Shown in pieces: positions 11,366-23,400 of a stretch of DNA of 31,713 nucleotides. Every line of letters starts with the position of its first letter. Position 1 is the first letter of the stretch. Origin of the DNA: Hemicentrotus pulcherrimus (lineage: Eukaryota; Echinodermata; Echinoidea; Camarodonta; Strongylocentrotidae); assembly GCA_003118195.1 (NCBI GenBank), contig BEXV01000651.1, forward strand, positions 152,054 to 183,766, given 5' to 3'. A program made the translations under genes and the position numbers. The notes under the pieces were generated by a model. That model did no database searches. It saw only the letters and a program-made list of their open reading frames with translations, and was not told the origin of the DNA.

Positions 11366-14300
11366 CTAATTTTGTTTCTCCCTCATCCTGCTTATCCTGG
11401 TCTTGGTGTCGATGGTCTGAACCAGCCGCTCCTCGAAGCTCTCCTCATCGATGTGTGCACCGGTCAATGCTTGCAGAACGAGAGGTAAGCTCTTTTTATT
11501 GCAGCAGCGTATAGGAAGGACTTTACCAGCCAGCTCCCCTTGATTATACGCTAACTGCAGGGCCATCTCGACCGTCATAGACAACTCATGGTTTTTGTAC
11601 TTGATGCAATCACTCTCTGTGATGATGAGGGCAAGATGGGTTGAAGAGTTTAGCATGCGCTCAATTTCTTCGTGGATTGGGGTGCCCACTGGAATGATGG
11701 ACTTCACAGACCACTTGTGCCGGTCACAGATTTTCTGGAATCTACACCAGACATGGAAATAATTGGTGTAATGAAAAAGGATTGTAAAAAGTATGTCTTT
11801 CCAGTTTCCACTATTAAAGGTTTCACAGCACCATACCAGTGTATCATGTTTTTCAGCATACCCCCCCCCAAAAAAAAAAAAAANNNNNNNNNNNNNNNNN
11901 NNNNNNNNNNNNNNNNNNNNNNNNNNNNNNNNNNNNNNNNNNNNNNNNNNNNNNNNNNNNNNNNNNNNNNNNNNNNNNNNNNNNNNNNNNNNNNNNNNNN
12001 NNNNNNNNNNNNNNNNNNNNNNNNNNNNNNNNNNNNNNNNNNNNNNNNNNNNNNNNNNNNNNNNNNNNNNNNNNNNNNNNNNNNNNNNNNNNNNNNNNNN
12101 NNNNNNNNNNNNNNNNNNNNNNNNNNNNNNNNNNNNNNNNNNNNNNNNNNNNNNNNNNNNNNNNNNNNNNNNNNNNNNNNNNNNNNNNNNNNNNNNNNNN
12201 NNNNNNNNNNNNNNNNNNNNNNNNNNNNNNNNNNNNNNNNNNNNNNNNNNNNNNNNNNNNNNNNNNNNNNNNNNNNNNNNNNNNNNNNNNNNNNNNNNNN
12301 NNNNNNNNNNNNNNNNNNNNNNNNNNNNNNNNNNNNNNNNNNNNNNNNNNNNNNNNNNNNNNNNNNNNNNNNNNNNNNNNNNNNNNNNNNNNNNNNNNNN
12401 NNNNNNNNNNNNNNNNNNNNNNNNNNNNNNNNNNNNNNNNNNNNNNNNNNNNNNNNNNNNNNNNNNNNNNNNNNNNNNNNNNNNNNNNNNNNNNNNNNNN
12501 NNNNNNNNNNNNNNNNNNNNNNNNNNNNNNNNNNNNNNNNNNNNNNNNNNNNNNNNNNNNNNNNNNNNNNNNNNNNNNNNNNNNNNNNNNNNNNNNNNNN
12601 NNNNNNNNNNNNNNNNNNNNNNNNNNNNNNNNNNNNNNNGGGGGGGGGGAACAAGTCCCCCGTGTAGCTACGCCACAGCCACTTTCATCATATATCCTGA
12701 CGGTGATCAATTCATGCAATACATACATGTACATGCACATGGAAAAGTGAAAGCAAAGGGAATCTTAAAAAGTGTCTGCTTACTTTTCCGTAGCCAGGCT
12801 GCAGTAGATCCTTGATCAGTTTTAACCAGTACTTCTAGAAATCGCTTGAACATAACCTCTAGATTCTGCATTCTCTTCTCAAATTGCAGGAAAATCTTGT
12901 AAAATCGTGTTACGAGTTGCGGATAATCATGTTCGACTTGTGCCACCAGAGATTCCGTGACTCCTAGCCGTAGGGCCATCTTCCTGAGGTCACAGCTTCC
13001 AGCAACCTGCTCTGCCATTTCATAAAATATCAGATCCTTCTCATCTTCAAGGTTTATTGCTTGTCTAAGGGTGCAAGATAAAGCAAAATTCAGAAAGTCT
13101 CCAAATTGTGCAATTTTTCGAAAAGAGAAGTTTACATCAAAGAAAACAACTGTTTACATTCAAATTTAATAAAATGAGAATTTTCATAGATCTGTTTTAG
13201 TATTTAACATTTCAGGATTCTTCTTAAAAAAAACCCTGCTCAGCATCCTTTGACAGGCTTAAATATTTCTCTAGATACATCTGGAGGTGTACTGCAGAAC
13301 TGTAATGTACTAAATGTACATAGAGGGATTACGTCAAAGCATGTGCTACACCTGGGTTAAGACAGACAATGATGAATAAAATGCCTCGCTAATGGATGTA
13401 ACCACTCCAAGATTTAAATCTCTATCCCTACTACACAAAGAAGTAAATTGAAAACAAAACAAAACCCTTACTCAACAGCATTCCTTTTGACATCTTGCCT
13501 TGCTCCATCTTCGCATCTAGTTCCAGGACTGGCAACTGAAGAGGGATGGGTCCTGGCGATAACTTTCTCATTACAGGGTTGCTGTTGTAGAGCTGATTGT
13601 GGCACTACTGCTGCTTTAGGTCTGTTGGAAGGCACTGCATCTGTACTATCCTCCGACTCTTTTATCTTAAGATCTACATTTTGGAATAAAAATTCAGATT
13701 CAAAATCTAAATCAATCAAATGAATACAGTTAAATTTTACTTTAGTTCTTATGTCATATTTTATATATATATATATATATTGCTTGTCAGACAACATTAA
13801 GAGTAAAAAGGGCACTGTCGAAATCCTGATAACTATTTTTCTTTTGCTTGTCAGCAAAATTTTTAGGAAATTCATGCCCCATCTTCTCCAAAGATTTAGC
13901 TCACCTCTTTTTTCAAATCTCTTGGGCTGTTCCTCTTGTGAAGGTAATATCATAGCCATCTCCTTTAAATTTAGTCCTGGGGCCTGGTCACCGAAACCAG
14001 AATCGGTAGTGTCCTCTCCAGATTGATCAACATTTCCATCTATGTTTAGAATTCAGATTAAGAATTAAATTGCCTCCACTGGCATAATAACAATTGAATA
14101 CATTTAAGGAATGTTTTTTCGATACCTTTCAGTTCACAAAACATACTCCAAGGAAAGGTGCTATAAAATCTTTTGCAAGATTGATGCATAAACATGTTTA
14201 AAAAAATGACTCTAGTATTTTAAGCATCGTGATTGGTCAAAACATGTCACATGACATGCACCTATTTTTTATGCATGTATGATCATGCAAAAAAAAGCGC

Positions 14301-15321
14301 AAAAAAAAGTTATATCCCACGCTAATATTGATATCCAGCGCAGCTAGTATTGCACGCTCCATCAATGCATGCAGCGTACGCGTAGCTAAGCCAATATTGT
14401 ACGATCCCCATGTTCCATCCAGCGTATCGTACGCATAGCTGACTAGATAGAGAGCGAAGAGTGGGGGTATTTTTTTAGAAACCAAATTTTTGTTTACTTT
14501 TGCCTTGGATTTAGGCCTGTTTAGACTTTTTGAATTTATAATGAAGCCAGGAATTTCAGCTGTCTGATGTAGTCTATGTGGATTTTATTTTTTACTCAAG
14601 GCAAGTGGAATCCTGTGGACTTTTTGGTAAGCCTGCAAGGTCTTAATAATCTTTCCATTTTCTGGAAGTTGAACCAACATAACTCAAGATCTAACTCTTG
14701 TTTTGCTATTTTATCAATCAAATAACGCATTTGACCCTGTTGTGCGATAGCGGTAAATGCAGCTATAGCACACTAGGCCGTGAGTTATTTGTATAATATA
14801 GAAATAAATAGCTTGAAACATCTGTTTATGAAGTATAATAAAGAGGTCATTAGGTCAACAATAATTACAATGAAAGGTAAAACTAGTCAAAAACAAAAAG
14901 TGTTAGTACACAAATCCATTTTCTATGGTAAAATCATGACCTGCCTTTCCATTTGCATATCATACATAAATCATACAATAGTTGTATTGATCATAATTTT
15001 TCATTATTTATACAATTCAGTATTGATCACTCAGCAATGGACTATTCATTGTTATCAAAACTAAGTCAGTGTACTGCTGTTTCTTGTTTATTTCCATTTT
15101 GACAGTATTTTATCCTATTTATTTTTCAATTCTTCTTTTCAAACAAATGGTAATGATAGAGGTTAAAAGGTTTTATTGAAAATTCATTTGAAGCCAGATG
15201 GCTGAATTTGAGGATGTTTTACATTGCGTATACCGGTAAATCAATAAACCATACCAGTCTGATTTTTGTTGCTCTTTGGTCGAGTCATCTCTTGTTTTCC
15301 CTTAGGAGATGCGTTGTCCAT
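11366..15321 (-). CDS. Death-domain plus TIR-domain adaptor (MyD88-like), interrupted by assembly gap
   Basis: Coding exons in transcript order are 15321-15255, 14039-13905, 13673-13472, 13064-12784, then one or more exons lost in the gap, then 11741-11366. The visible joins preserve frame. Residues 1-134 are polar and probably disordered. Residues about 138-225 form a Death domain: MAEQVAGSCDLRKMALRLGV, ESLVAQVEHDYP and FLEVLVK match its helices 1 to 6, with Phe where many family members have Trp (FLQFEKR). The last exon (124 aa) is the C-terminal half of a TIR domain: PVGTPIHEEIERML, then LALIITES, KVLPIRC and a final FEERLVQTI helix. Death+TIR architecture is that of MyD88, which links Toll/IL-1 receptors to IRAK kinases; that role here is inferred. 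The phases require a missing coding length of 3n+1. An alternative in-frame upstream start is described at 15896-16089. Confidence 0.85.
11884..12639. other. Assembly gap (756 N) inside the Death-TIR gene
   Basis: The gap is bounded by a C-run plus A-run on the left (11863-11883) and a G-run on the right (12640-12649). Long open frames crossing it are artefacts of unknown codons. It must contain the exon or exons for TIR strand A through box 1, roughly 60-70 residues, because the exon on one side ends in the Death domain and the next begins mid-TIR. Confidence 0.95.
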
Positions 15322-15895
15322 TTTAAGCTTGTCAAAATCTCTTCCAACTGTGGTCACCCTGGATTAGGATGAAACTTTGAAGGAAATAAAAAAGAGATTT
15401 AATGTTGTTAACAATCACAACAATCTTGTAAATTGTAAGTATACATGTATTCCAATGAAAAATTATACAGTCCACCTTCGTTTACACAGATCTCAGATCT
15501 GCAACACCTGAAATACCCTGAAAAACTCAAGCCCAGCTTAAGGAATTCAATTTATGCTCTTCATTTATTTGATGACGATCGTATCGACGTCGGGCCATCT
15601 TTGAATTTTGAAAAAAGAATGGATCGGAGATGAGTTGATATACATGACGAATCACTTCTTTTTTTCAAAGACCATCGTAACATCAACTTAAAGAAATTAG
15701 TGTAATATGGCTTTGAAACAAATACGAGTTGATTTACAAGCCTAGATCTAGTCTATATAGAGAAATGTTGAAATGGCACGAGTCAACTTAGGTGACAGGT
15801 CTACATGACAACACCCTGATCTCACTCCAGCAAAGCATAGAGAGTCAATGCTAATGCGTATTGACCTCTAGCACTTCTAAAGATCCCCTAATTAC

Positions 15896-16089
15896 CTCAG
15901 CTCAGGCTGTCTTGTAACATGTTTACACATTATTATGCCTTTTAAGGGCATAAAACTTATGAAGGCCGGGCTGGAGCTGTGTGTCTTGCCTGTCGAGTCT
16001 TGAATGGTCTCAACTCCAGCGAGCGCCGCCGACGCCAAAGGCATCGGCATCGGAGCCGGAGCCGGCCCGGTCCCAACACAACATCGCAT
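15896..16089 (-). other. First exon of the Death-TIR gene: N-terminal extension or uORF
   Basis: An ATG at 16089 opens a 64-codon frame to a donor (GTAATT) at 15895. Two acceptors serve the next exon. At 15358 (TAATCCAG) the frame runs on into the Death-TIR coding sequence, adding 77 residues before the Met at 15321. At 15374, which follows a much better pyrimidine tract (CTTTTTTATTTCCTTCAAAG), the same frame ends at a TGA (15334-15332) only 10 nt before that Met, making a 78-aa uORF. The extension is rich in Pro, Ala and Met. I favour the stronger acceptor but cannot exclude either. Confidence 0.5.
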
Positions 16090-16303
16090 CCTTCATTTTA
16101 TCAAATTCGAAGCCAACGCAAAGAAAAGCTAAAGGTAAGATAATTTTGGCCTTGACGTGATTATGCCACTGCACTGCTACATACCGAAGTAAAATATCAA
16201 TCAGTTGGTACCACTTTCTACTTACTATTTTGATTACACCTCAATTTTCAGACAGTCGTGTCCAGTGAAAATGCATTGATCGCAGCACTTGTTCCGGCAT
16301 CGA

Positions 16304-16311
16304 TGACGTCA
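16304..16311. promoter_or_regulatory. CRE/ATF palindrome TGACGTCA upstream of Death-TIR gene
   Basis: A perfect TGACGTCA lies about 215 bp upstream of the first-exon ATG at 16089. It matches the CREB/ATF consensus. The same octamer also occurs in the repeats at 815 and 1911, so by itself it is weak evidence for regulation. Confidence 0.4.
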
Positions 16312-16399
16312 TCCACTGAACTCTCTCCAGCTAGGCTGCGCTACATGCACAGTTCAGCGTGGGTATTCCCCGGCTGAAAGGTCAATGGTTAAAAAAAAT

Positions 16400-17278
16400 A
16401 GTCTTGGCATACAGGCTTAACTTGATCTCTCTGCCAACAAGTAATGACATGCATTTTGTTAACTTTGCGACTTGTGTGGTTAATTTTTATAGAAAATCTA
16501 ATCAAGACTTAGATCGAGTTATTCAATGTGACGTGGTGATTAAATAAAATAAAAAGACACTTATTGCAGGTGGGCTTAGGAGCTGGGTTTACAAAGGTCT
16601 AAGCTAAAGACTTCTTTGACAATCTTCGTTTGATATTTTGGGTATGACTTTAAAAAATAAAAATTATAATAATTAAAAAAATATAAATCAAAGGATAATT
16701 GTTTTTTTTCTCCACATAATTATACTTCTGTTTGTTTTTTTCCTTCTCTTAACTGCATATAATCATGTCAAACTGTCTGATCTCCCTCTCTCAGCCCCCA
16801 ACTTGAAACCATAAGAAAGAAAACAGTAAAGAAATAGAGAATGAAATAGGAATTTTAAGAAGAGAAATAAAAAAGAAAAGATTCAGACTTTTCTATTAAT
16901 CAAATGAGCAGCCAACATAATTTAAAAAAAAAAATTATATGTGCATGTACATGGAGGAATATTTTTTGGGCACAAACCACGTCAGTTTGGTGTGTAAGAG
17001 AGGGTCTGAGTTAAGAGACTAAAAACAGACAATGGTCAATAGGCACTGCTGAATTTGAACCCCCCCCCCCCCCAAAAAAAAAGCCATCGGTCCTCTGGCT
17101 GCTTACTTCTTAGCAGTCAGGTAAAATAACTACCACTACACACACAACAACAACCACTACACTACGCACACACGAAAAACTCAATAGATACACCAATCAT
17201 CATTATCAGCATCATGTTTTCTGACAGAAATCAAAACACACACCCATGTCTGTATTGAAAACAAGTATGTGAGGTGTT
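16400..17278. other. Intergenic; homopolymer runs, no gene
   Basis: AT-rich and partly A-rich. It includes a 14-base C-run at 17060-17073 followed by an A-run. No coding signature was recognised on either strand. Confidence 0.6.
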
Positions 17279-18480
17279 TATTCATCACCACATGCAAGAA
17301 TAAAATGACAGATAAGACCCCAAACCACATCCTCCCTACACAAAAAGAAAATGAAATAAAATGAAACCCATCACAGTTAGTGTCTATAAATTTCTCAACA
17401 TCTTTTGCACAATAATAAACCCAAAATAAAGCTCAAAGGGACTACAAATAAACTCAATAATACAAAAACAATATTCTTAAACATTGAATAGACAGGCATC
17501 ATGACCCCTGAAACAAAAGGGGAAGGGGTACAACACAGTCAAATCAGTATGTGAAGGCAGTATTATCTAACAACTGAACTGAATAAAACAATCCCTTACT
17601 GTCAATACTCTGGCTATGACATTGCTACCCATACCTTCAATAAAACTATCAAATCATGTTTACTACCTTGGATTAGGGAGTAGAAAGTTCAGTCTGAAAT
17701 GTAGAAATGTGTACTTTTTACAAAAGACAAAGCAAAACATAAACATCTAAAATGGAAAAATGAATCAAAATTCTACTCTAGCATTACTTTACAAGGCACC
17801 TACAGTTCAAGCCAATGAAGAACCATGGTTACTTCATAATTTTCTCTTTCGAAGACTGGATTTATGTCCTTTACAATTCAAACTGTGATCTCAATAGCTG
17901 AGGATCTTTAAAGGTGCAACAGAGTCAGTGCCAAGAATGTGCATAAATATGCAAAAAATGAAATAGTAGCAGACATATATATTCATCAATTTTCCTTCCT
18001 TGATTAAAGTCCTTGATTAAAGTTGAAAAACGTTGATTGAGTCTTATATGACCCATATTCCAAGTTTGAATAATTATAAATGTATGACAGCAAGTAAGTT
18101 CCAATGCATATATGAATACTTAATTACAGGAATGACATCTTGATATGAATATTCATATGCTGTGCATCATGTTTAATCATCTCTCAGAATCCCAAGACGG
18201 AAGTCTATTCTCTCCCTTTAATGCCACTACGACATTGTAAAAAATTACCATCATAAACAAAACAAAAATTTACATGCAGAACAACACCATCAGCAGAAGA
18301 GTAACATAAAAATATGAGTACTGGTAGCAGTAAAACTAAAGATAACTATGAGATTGATTAACCAGTAGGACAGTTCATACATGGACAAAAAAATCCTTCT
18401 TCCATGTCCAAAACGTAGAATAAAGGACGCTAACAATTATGTGAACAGGTTGAAAATGAAACTCCATCCACACAAATTAC

Positions 18481-18484
18481 ACAC

Positions 18485-18516
<32 letters not shown>

Positions 18517-18523
18517 ATATATA
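18481..18523. repeat. Microsatellite (AC)-(AT)n-(GT)n
   Basis: ACACAT, an AT run, then a GT run, forming an overall self-complementary dinucleotide repeat. Confidence 0.9.
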
Positions 18524-19906
18524 AACAAAGACTGGATGTCAGTAATGTGATACATTATATATAATCAATTATGTCCACAAAAAGGAGATGAGTATTTGGT
18601 GCAGTGCAAATTTAGCAAGAAAAAACAAATACTAATTGCCTTTTTACATGAACACTTAATATATTCATCAACTGAATTGGATTAGAATCCTAACACATTT
18701 GAATATATAAAATAGGGATTTAAAGGTAACCAGTGTAAAGAATGCAGACCAAAGACATGAGAATATGGATCAAAATAGTACAGGAAAGACCCCAAAACAA
18801 AGTTGTATTGGAATGACAGGCCATAGAAAAATAGGGTAGGTAGGTCGGTTATTATTGTTGTATTTTACTTTTTTCCCCAGAGCAAAGGGATACTGGTCCT
18901 CGCCGAGTTTACAAAAACATGAAACAAAACACCTATGGCTCAAGTAAGAAAACTGGTGTAAGGCCAGAGTCATTGCAAAAAAAAAAAACGCATCACAATA
19001 TTGCACTATCGTGATCGTTATAGCAATGATAGTTTATCGAAGTGTCTAGGGTCAGGTTATGCCAATACAACATTTTGGGGTGTGGGGGGCCTTTGTGAAG
19101 TAGGATTTGTTGCATGGGAAAATGGTGGACAAAATATCCTTGTTTACAGATGTGTATAGAAAGCAGGAAAATTATCTACAGAAATGGATGCAGAAATGGA
19201 CTAGGGCCAAAATAGCCTTCACAAAAATATGAATATTTACTTTTATGACGAGCGGTACAGCAGAGTGCTCTGTCCTTTTCCACTTCAACCAATCAATATT
19301 TTTCTCACAGAATTTGTTTTGTTTGTGCCATTTTTGTTTCTTCTTCTTTTTTTTTTTTTTATAAAAGGGAAAATTAAGTTCAGAGGCTACAGCAATATAT
19401 TTAAGATATCAAGACAGAAAAATGTAGCCATCAAGCACATACTTGCAACGGATGTATCCACTAATTAGAAATAAACTGGTCATTGCACAGTTTCTAACCA
19501 GCTCAATACACTAGTGACGGGCAATAAGAAGATTACATACCGGGTAACACCATTACATTCCATTTGTCCATTCAAAATTCATATAAATTTGGCTTCAAAT
19601 CAACTTGGGTAGATCACGGTAGTATTGTTTATTGAGAGCTAAACTGGCATTAACCCACATAGTCTTTCCCTCAGAGTTAATACCCTTCTAGCTCTCTGCA
19701 AACGATATGCTCTGATAAAATTTCAATAAATTCTTCCACACTAATTTTTATGGTTGCATTTTGAGGCAACATTAAAACTAGCTTTACACTTCAGCATTTA
19801 CAAGGAACACATATGATACATGGTTTAATTTCTGAATTAACTATTAAACTATGAAAGTCAAGAAAATAAAATCATATGCCTGAACAATGAACTCCATAAG
19901 TAAAAA

Positions 19907-20316
19907 TAGTCTGGCTTCAAGGCAGAAAGGAACAATATACTCTTACAAATACTAACTGCGCTGCCTGACTTGGTGACGGCCTGTGCTGCAATGTATAAAT
20001 GACATGCGACAGGGCTTACTTTAGTGGTTTCGATATGTGACATTACTTGCTGGAAATATTTCCGCGTGGTGATAATTTCAGGAAGAAAAAAAACCCCTCA
20101 AAGCTACAGTAATCTGAATAATGATCTAAATTGCCATTTTTATATAAAACGTAGGCAATTCTATGAAGATAATGTCTGCTGAGAGCAAGTAAGCCATATA
20201 TAATATCTAAAATGATATGTGTTAACACCATTCTGGCTCTCGGCAGACATTTATATGTTTGGTAGACTCTAGCCGAACACCAACGAAACAGAATCATCTG
20301 CCTTGAAGCCAGACTA
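19907..20316. mobile_element. TA-flanked MITE-like element with 18-bp perfect TIRs
   Basis: TAGTCTGGCTTCAAGGCAGA starts at 19907 and its exact reverse complement ends at 20316. Outer TA dinucleotides fit a TA target duplication (Tc1/mariner-type), leaving an 18-bp TIR beginning GTCTGGC. A second inverted pair, ATGTCTGCTGAGAGC (20172-20186) with GCTCTCGGCAGACAT (20236-20250), is nested inside. The element has no coding content. It ends 87 bp beyond the PDIA6 stop codon, so it would be transcribed in the 3' UTR. Confidence 0.7.
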
Positions 20317-20402
20317 GACACACAAGAAAAGGCTTGGATTGTTGTAGGAGTCCACGATTAAATAAATTAATGTATAGTCTAAGTATTGTGTTGATGTCAA
20401 GT

Positions 20403-23400
20403 TCAAAGTTCATCCTTCTGCACATCTTCATCATCATCCATGTCAAAGTCACTAAGATCAATGTCATCTTCCTCCGGCATCTGGAAAGAAAGAGAAATAT
20501 GCATACAGGTCAGGGTGTGATATACTTTGCTAGAACTTAAAAGAAGATGGGCATGGAGGTAACAATCGGTGCGCAAAGTGGATATGCGCACTTCTTTTAG
20601 ATTGGTAAATTTCCTAATAAATTTCGAACATTTTGTTAAAATATTGTTGTCAAAATATTCCCAATACAGAATGCTACAACTAAAACAAATATTGACTGCT
20701 TATTTCGTTTAGGTCATGGTTAAAAGTATAGCTCCTAAACTTCATCCTGAAGCACAGTCCAGTTTCAAGATCACCTTGGGCAATAGTTTTCACCGTTCCC
20801 CTCAAAGCAGTCAATATTTGTATACTTACAACATTATGACATGGTTGCAAAAGTACCCAGTTTCGCTTAGTAAAATAAAACATCCCTGAAAGCTTTATTT
20901 GATGGTAAACCATCAATCGGTTCTTGAGATATGCAGACGGAAGATAGGAAGACATACAGACAGACATTGTAGCGGAGGCATAAAAAGCTTAGAACCCTTT
21001 CTCACCCAAAAAAGTCAGAAAGAAATAGACTTCTTACCTGGCCGTCCTTTCCATCCCAGGGTTCTTTTGTTTCAATACTCGGTAAAGCGTCCCCTCTCAA
21101 AGATTCTGATGAGCCTCTCCCAACAGAAAGTGCACTAAAATAAAAAAAAATAAAAAGAGGCAAGTTGGATCCATTTTCTCAATGTAATAATGTTTCTCTT
21201 GCAGACCTAGTATGCAGTCTCTACTACTATGAATTTTAAATAAATATAATAAACTGACCAACTCAAACTCATCATCACTGTATCACAGGAATTGAAAAAA
21301 GAAAGGGCAAATTGAGGCAAATTCTGCTTTTATTTGATCATCATTATAATCATTGCGATTAATGTTATTGTTATCATTCTTAAAATTATGATTATAATTG
21401 TGATTATTATTATCATTATTATTGTTGTCTCTTTTTAAAAACATTAATATGCTGTTATTGTTGTTATCATTATTTGTTTTATCATTATTATCATTATCAA
21501 CATCATAATTATCATAATAATCATCCTAATAACTATAACAATTTTGGAAGCTTCCATGGGATCCTTTCCTGATTATGGTAAGTATTTGAATGTAATTTCT
21601 TACCGCATAAATTCATCGATTCCGTCTTTGCTAAATGATCCTTTAAGGATAGAGAACTTTTGTTTTCTGGTGTTAACAGCTGCCATGGCAGGGTATCCAA
21701 AGCCACCAATGCCAAGTGACTCTTCCAATTTGGAGTGCTCTCCTGCAGATGTCCAAACCCATCTGTAGGAACAAACATTATAGAGATGATGTTATAAACC
21801 TGAGAGTTGAGAACCTGGGGCCCATTTCATGAAAATTTTAATCTATAACAAATGCTTAATTTCTATGATAAATCTGCTCTCAGTCAATCAGATGCCTTGA
21901 TTCAGTAGCTTATAACAGTAGCTTGTAACTTTTTATTGATATCAAGTTTTATAAAACAGGGACCTGTGTCATTTGGCAAGACATCAAGGGGCAATCCAAA
22001 TTTTGTAATAAATCCATTGTTATGAAAGCAGGAAAATAAGAGAAACACAATGGCGAAAATGTTTGAAATTAATTGGACCAATAATATGGGAATTATAAAT
22101 GCCTGAAAAAGGATTTCACTAAATCTATGCACATCTCAAATTGGCAATTTAAGTACATGGATTTTGATGTAGTCATTGACAACTCATCCATGAGTTTTTG
22201 TTTTTCTGCTAAGTGCTTTTTCACCTGGGGCACTTCTCAAATTATATTATGGATAGCATACCATAGGAAAAGACAGTCCTGATTTTTAAGAATTTGGGGA
22301 AAAAAATGTATTTTTAGTCATTCTGTGAGTTGGAACAAATGACAATGTTATCCAACACTACATCACAGTGACATTACTGATTCAACCAATTTGATGATCC
22401 CAATAATACAGTGATCACAACTTTAAAATAATCATAACTCTCTTTATTGTTTTTCTTATCTGTTTGGGGCTGAATATGCATACCGGTATGTAAGATTTTG
22501 ATTCACCATTGAAGTTACTCGGTAACATTGCCTCAGATTCTGAAACAAAACCCTGAATCTAGCTCACGCTGCAATCATAATAATAAACCTTTAAGTCAAT
22601 CAGGAAACCCATGACTTTTACAAGCCGATCGCTTGTTTGATTATCAAGATATTTATGATTGGAATCAAAATTTCAGTCTTCGTTTTCCTAACGGTTTTTA
22701 TAACACTACAGTCTATTGGGAAAAATGAGTATGGTAACACCAGTCATTCAAAGATTTTTACTTTTTTTTTGAGGCACTTCATGATCATTTTGGAGTGCAA
22801 TTTTTTTAGGAATTCAATATTACACCATATCGAAGCCACTGATAACACATAGGGCCATGTATCTCAGATTCAACATTGTTAAACGATGCCTTTAAAATGA
22901 ATGTTATAACTCACCCCCAGTCCTTCTTCTTATATTTCTCTCCCATCCCTTTCAGGATTTGTAAGTATTGATTCCTGCCCACCGCTCCAGAATCCAAGAT
23001 GTGAGGAAGGACAGAGATGATGCAGAGTGGCTTTACATCGCAAGAATCTGCTAAAACCTTTTGCTCTAGGAGCTATCAAGTAACAAAAATATTGAAAGAT
23101 GTTGTACAAATAGAATGTGCAAATTCATACACATGTCATAACTTTTTCACATTTTGTTTTGTTTTAGTGAGGAAGGACAGAGACGATGCAGAGTGGCTTT
23201 ACATCACAAGAATCTAAACCTTCTAATCTATGAGCTATCAAGTAAACAAAAATACATCGAAAGATGTTGTACTTAATATACAAGGAAAATAGAATGTGCA
23301 ATTTTCATACACATGTCAAAACTATTTCAAATTTTTTGGTAGTTGTAATACAAGCTTTAATCACCTGGAAAGATACTTTGGTATGGCCAAAATGTATAAA

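Larger units (their letters stand above)
17279..20402 (-). other. Probable PDIA6 3' UTR and intergenic tail
   Basis: Sequence following the PDIA6 stop codon in transcript order. Minus-strand AATAAA signals occur at 19628-19633 and around 17278-17284, either of which could end the transcript. No other gene was recognised. It contains the inverted-repeat element at 19907-20316 and the microsatellite at 18481-18523. Confidence 0.4.

Noticed and set aside
11672..12815. Long open reading frames of about 300 residues on both strands
   Set aside because: They exist only because the 756 N bases have no stop codons; the flanking residues are intronic.
16359..16547. Possible separate gene upstream of the Death-TIR gene
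   Set aside because: A 62-residue frame without homology, start context or splice sites.
20334..20540. Plus-strand small protein across the PDIA6 last exon
   Set aside because: It is the antisense of the KDEL exon and its flanks.
22996..23058. Exon 8 of PDIA6 starting at TTTTAGCAG before ATTCTTGCG
   Set aside because: That acceptor gives a stop after four codons in the phase left by exon 7. The acceptor at CTTGATAG (exon start 23072) keeps frame and gives the 11 residues expected before the conserved Cys.
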